A stretch of 6,278 bases of DNA. It comes from CAG-791 sp963657295 (GTDB lineage Bacteria; Bacillota; Clostridia; Lachnospirales; Lachnospiraceae). A model generated the notes under the pieces. The model was given only the letters and a program-made list of their open reading frames with translations, did not search any database and was not told the origin of the DNA. Both the position numbers and the translations under genes were made by a program. Positions 6,049 to 6,278 of this stretch are shown here, in pieces. The stretch covers positions 1 to 6,278 of the forward strand of contig CAVKMX010000131.1 of assembly GCA_963657295.1 (NCBI GenBank), read 5' to 3'. How positions within the stretch are numbered: the first letter of the stretch is position 1; the number at the start of each line of letters is the position of its first letter.

Positions 6049-6278
6049 TTACAGGTCAATGTGCTCAGTGCCGTCGGAATGCTCGAAGGCAGCCAGCTCC
6101 GGGTGCTCTTTCTTCTCTGCGGTGTAGTTCTCGTAGGAAGGACGCTTGTGCGTCTGCTCTGCCCAGATCTTATCTGCGACAGGTGCCCATTCCTTAGCAT
6201 AGTCATCGCACTTCTCGCAGAGATGATCAACGCTCTCCGGAGACTCGAGGTTGGTCTGGTGTGCACCGGTGGCCTCTA
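6049..6278 (-). CDS. Unrecognised protein, C-terminal 75 or so residues (gene cut by the window edge)
   Basis: A minus-strand frame is open from the right edge of the window to a TAA at 6049-6051, so only the C-terminal 75 codons are visible. I do not recognise the family. The segment is hydrophilic and rich in Glu, Asp, Lys and His, with no membrane span. It contains a CEKC pair (CxxC) in HLCEKCDDYAKEW, three Trp/Tyr-rich patches (KEWAPVADKIW, SYENY) and ends in TEHIDL. Codon choice (GAG, AAG, CTG, GCA, GAC) resembles the neighbouring genes, which supports this frame over an alternative minus-strand frame that runs through the terminator hairpin and would give an Arg/Ser/Thr-rich product. 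The stop lies 18 bases from the terminator T-run, as expected for the end of a transcription unit convergent with prfB. The CxxC could be a metal or redox site, but one pair alone does not establish this. Confidence 0.75.
   Translation of the reverse strand, partial: EATGAHQTNLESPESVDHLCEKCDDYAKEWAPVADKIWAEQTHKRPSYENYTAEKKEHPELAAFEHSDGTEHIDL

Noticed and set aside
6003..6266. An 87-codon minus-strand frame starting with ATG near the right edge
   Set aside because: It runs through the terminator hairpin and gives an Arg/Ser/Thr-rich product. The overlapping frame that ends at 6049 has native codon use and a stop placed just before the terminator, so it is preferred.

Overview
The window looks like chromosomal DNA from an anaerobic, butyrate-forming member of the Bacillota (Firmicutes). 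This rests on a phosphate butyryltransferase/butyrate kinase pair followed by the secA-prfB order familiar from that phylum, and on strong AGGAG-type ribosome binding sites before every gene. Base composition is fairly GC-rich with G/C-rich third codon positions, so a low-GC Clostridium is unlikely. A higher-GC lineage of the Clostridia or Erysipelotrichia fits better, but I cannot name a genus from the sequence alone.

Layout: positions 1-110 hold no supportable gene and at most a weak hairpin. A good sigma-A-type promoter lies at 113-141. It is followed by four plus-strand genes: ptb (184-1113), buk (1117-2184), secA (2188-4764) and prfB (4819-5937). The first three are separated by only 3 bases each, with each ribosome binding site inside the end of the preceding gene, so they are almost certainly co-transcribed and probably translationally coupled. 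A 54-base spacer separates secA from prfB and carries an unusual overlapping mini-ORF at the prfB start. A ten-N assembly gap lies inside prfB. A near-perfect bidirectional terminator (5994-6030) ends the operon and also serves a convergent minus-strand gene, of which only the last 75 codons or so are present (6049-6278). That gene is not recognised.

How the genes work together: Ptb converts butyryl-CoA plus phosphate to butyryl phosphate and CoA, and Buk converts butyryl phosphate plus ADP to butyrate and ATP, the last, energy-conserving step of butyrate fermentation. SecA is the ATPase motor of the general secretion translocase. RF2 (prfB) terminates translation at UGA and UAA. The two pairs have no direct biochemical link, so a shared operon would tie a fermentative ATP-yielding module to housekeeping secretion and translation termination.

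I did not find a previously undescribed multi-gene system. The points most worth a second look are the ptb-buk-secA-prfB linkage, the absence of the classic RF2 programmed frameshift (with an out-of-frame UGA left at the same codon position), and a three-codon ORF ending in UGA that overlaps the prfB start.
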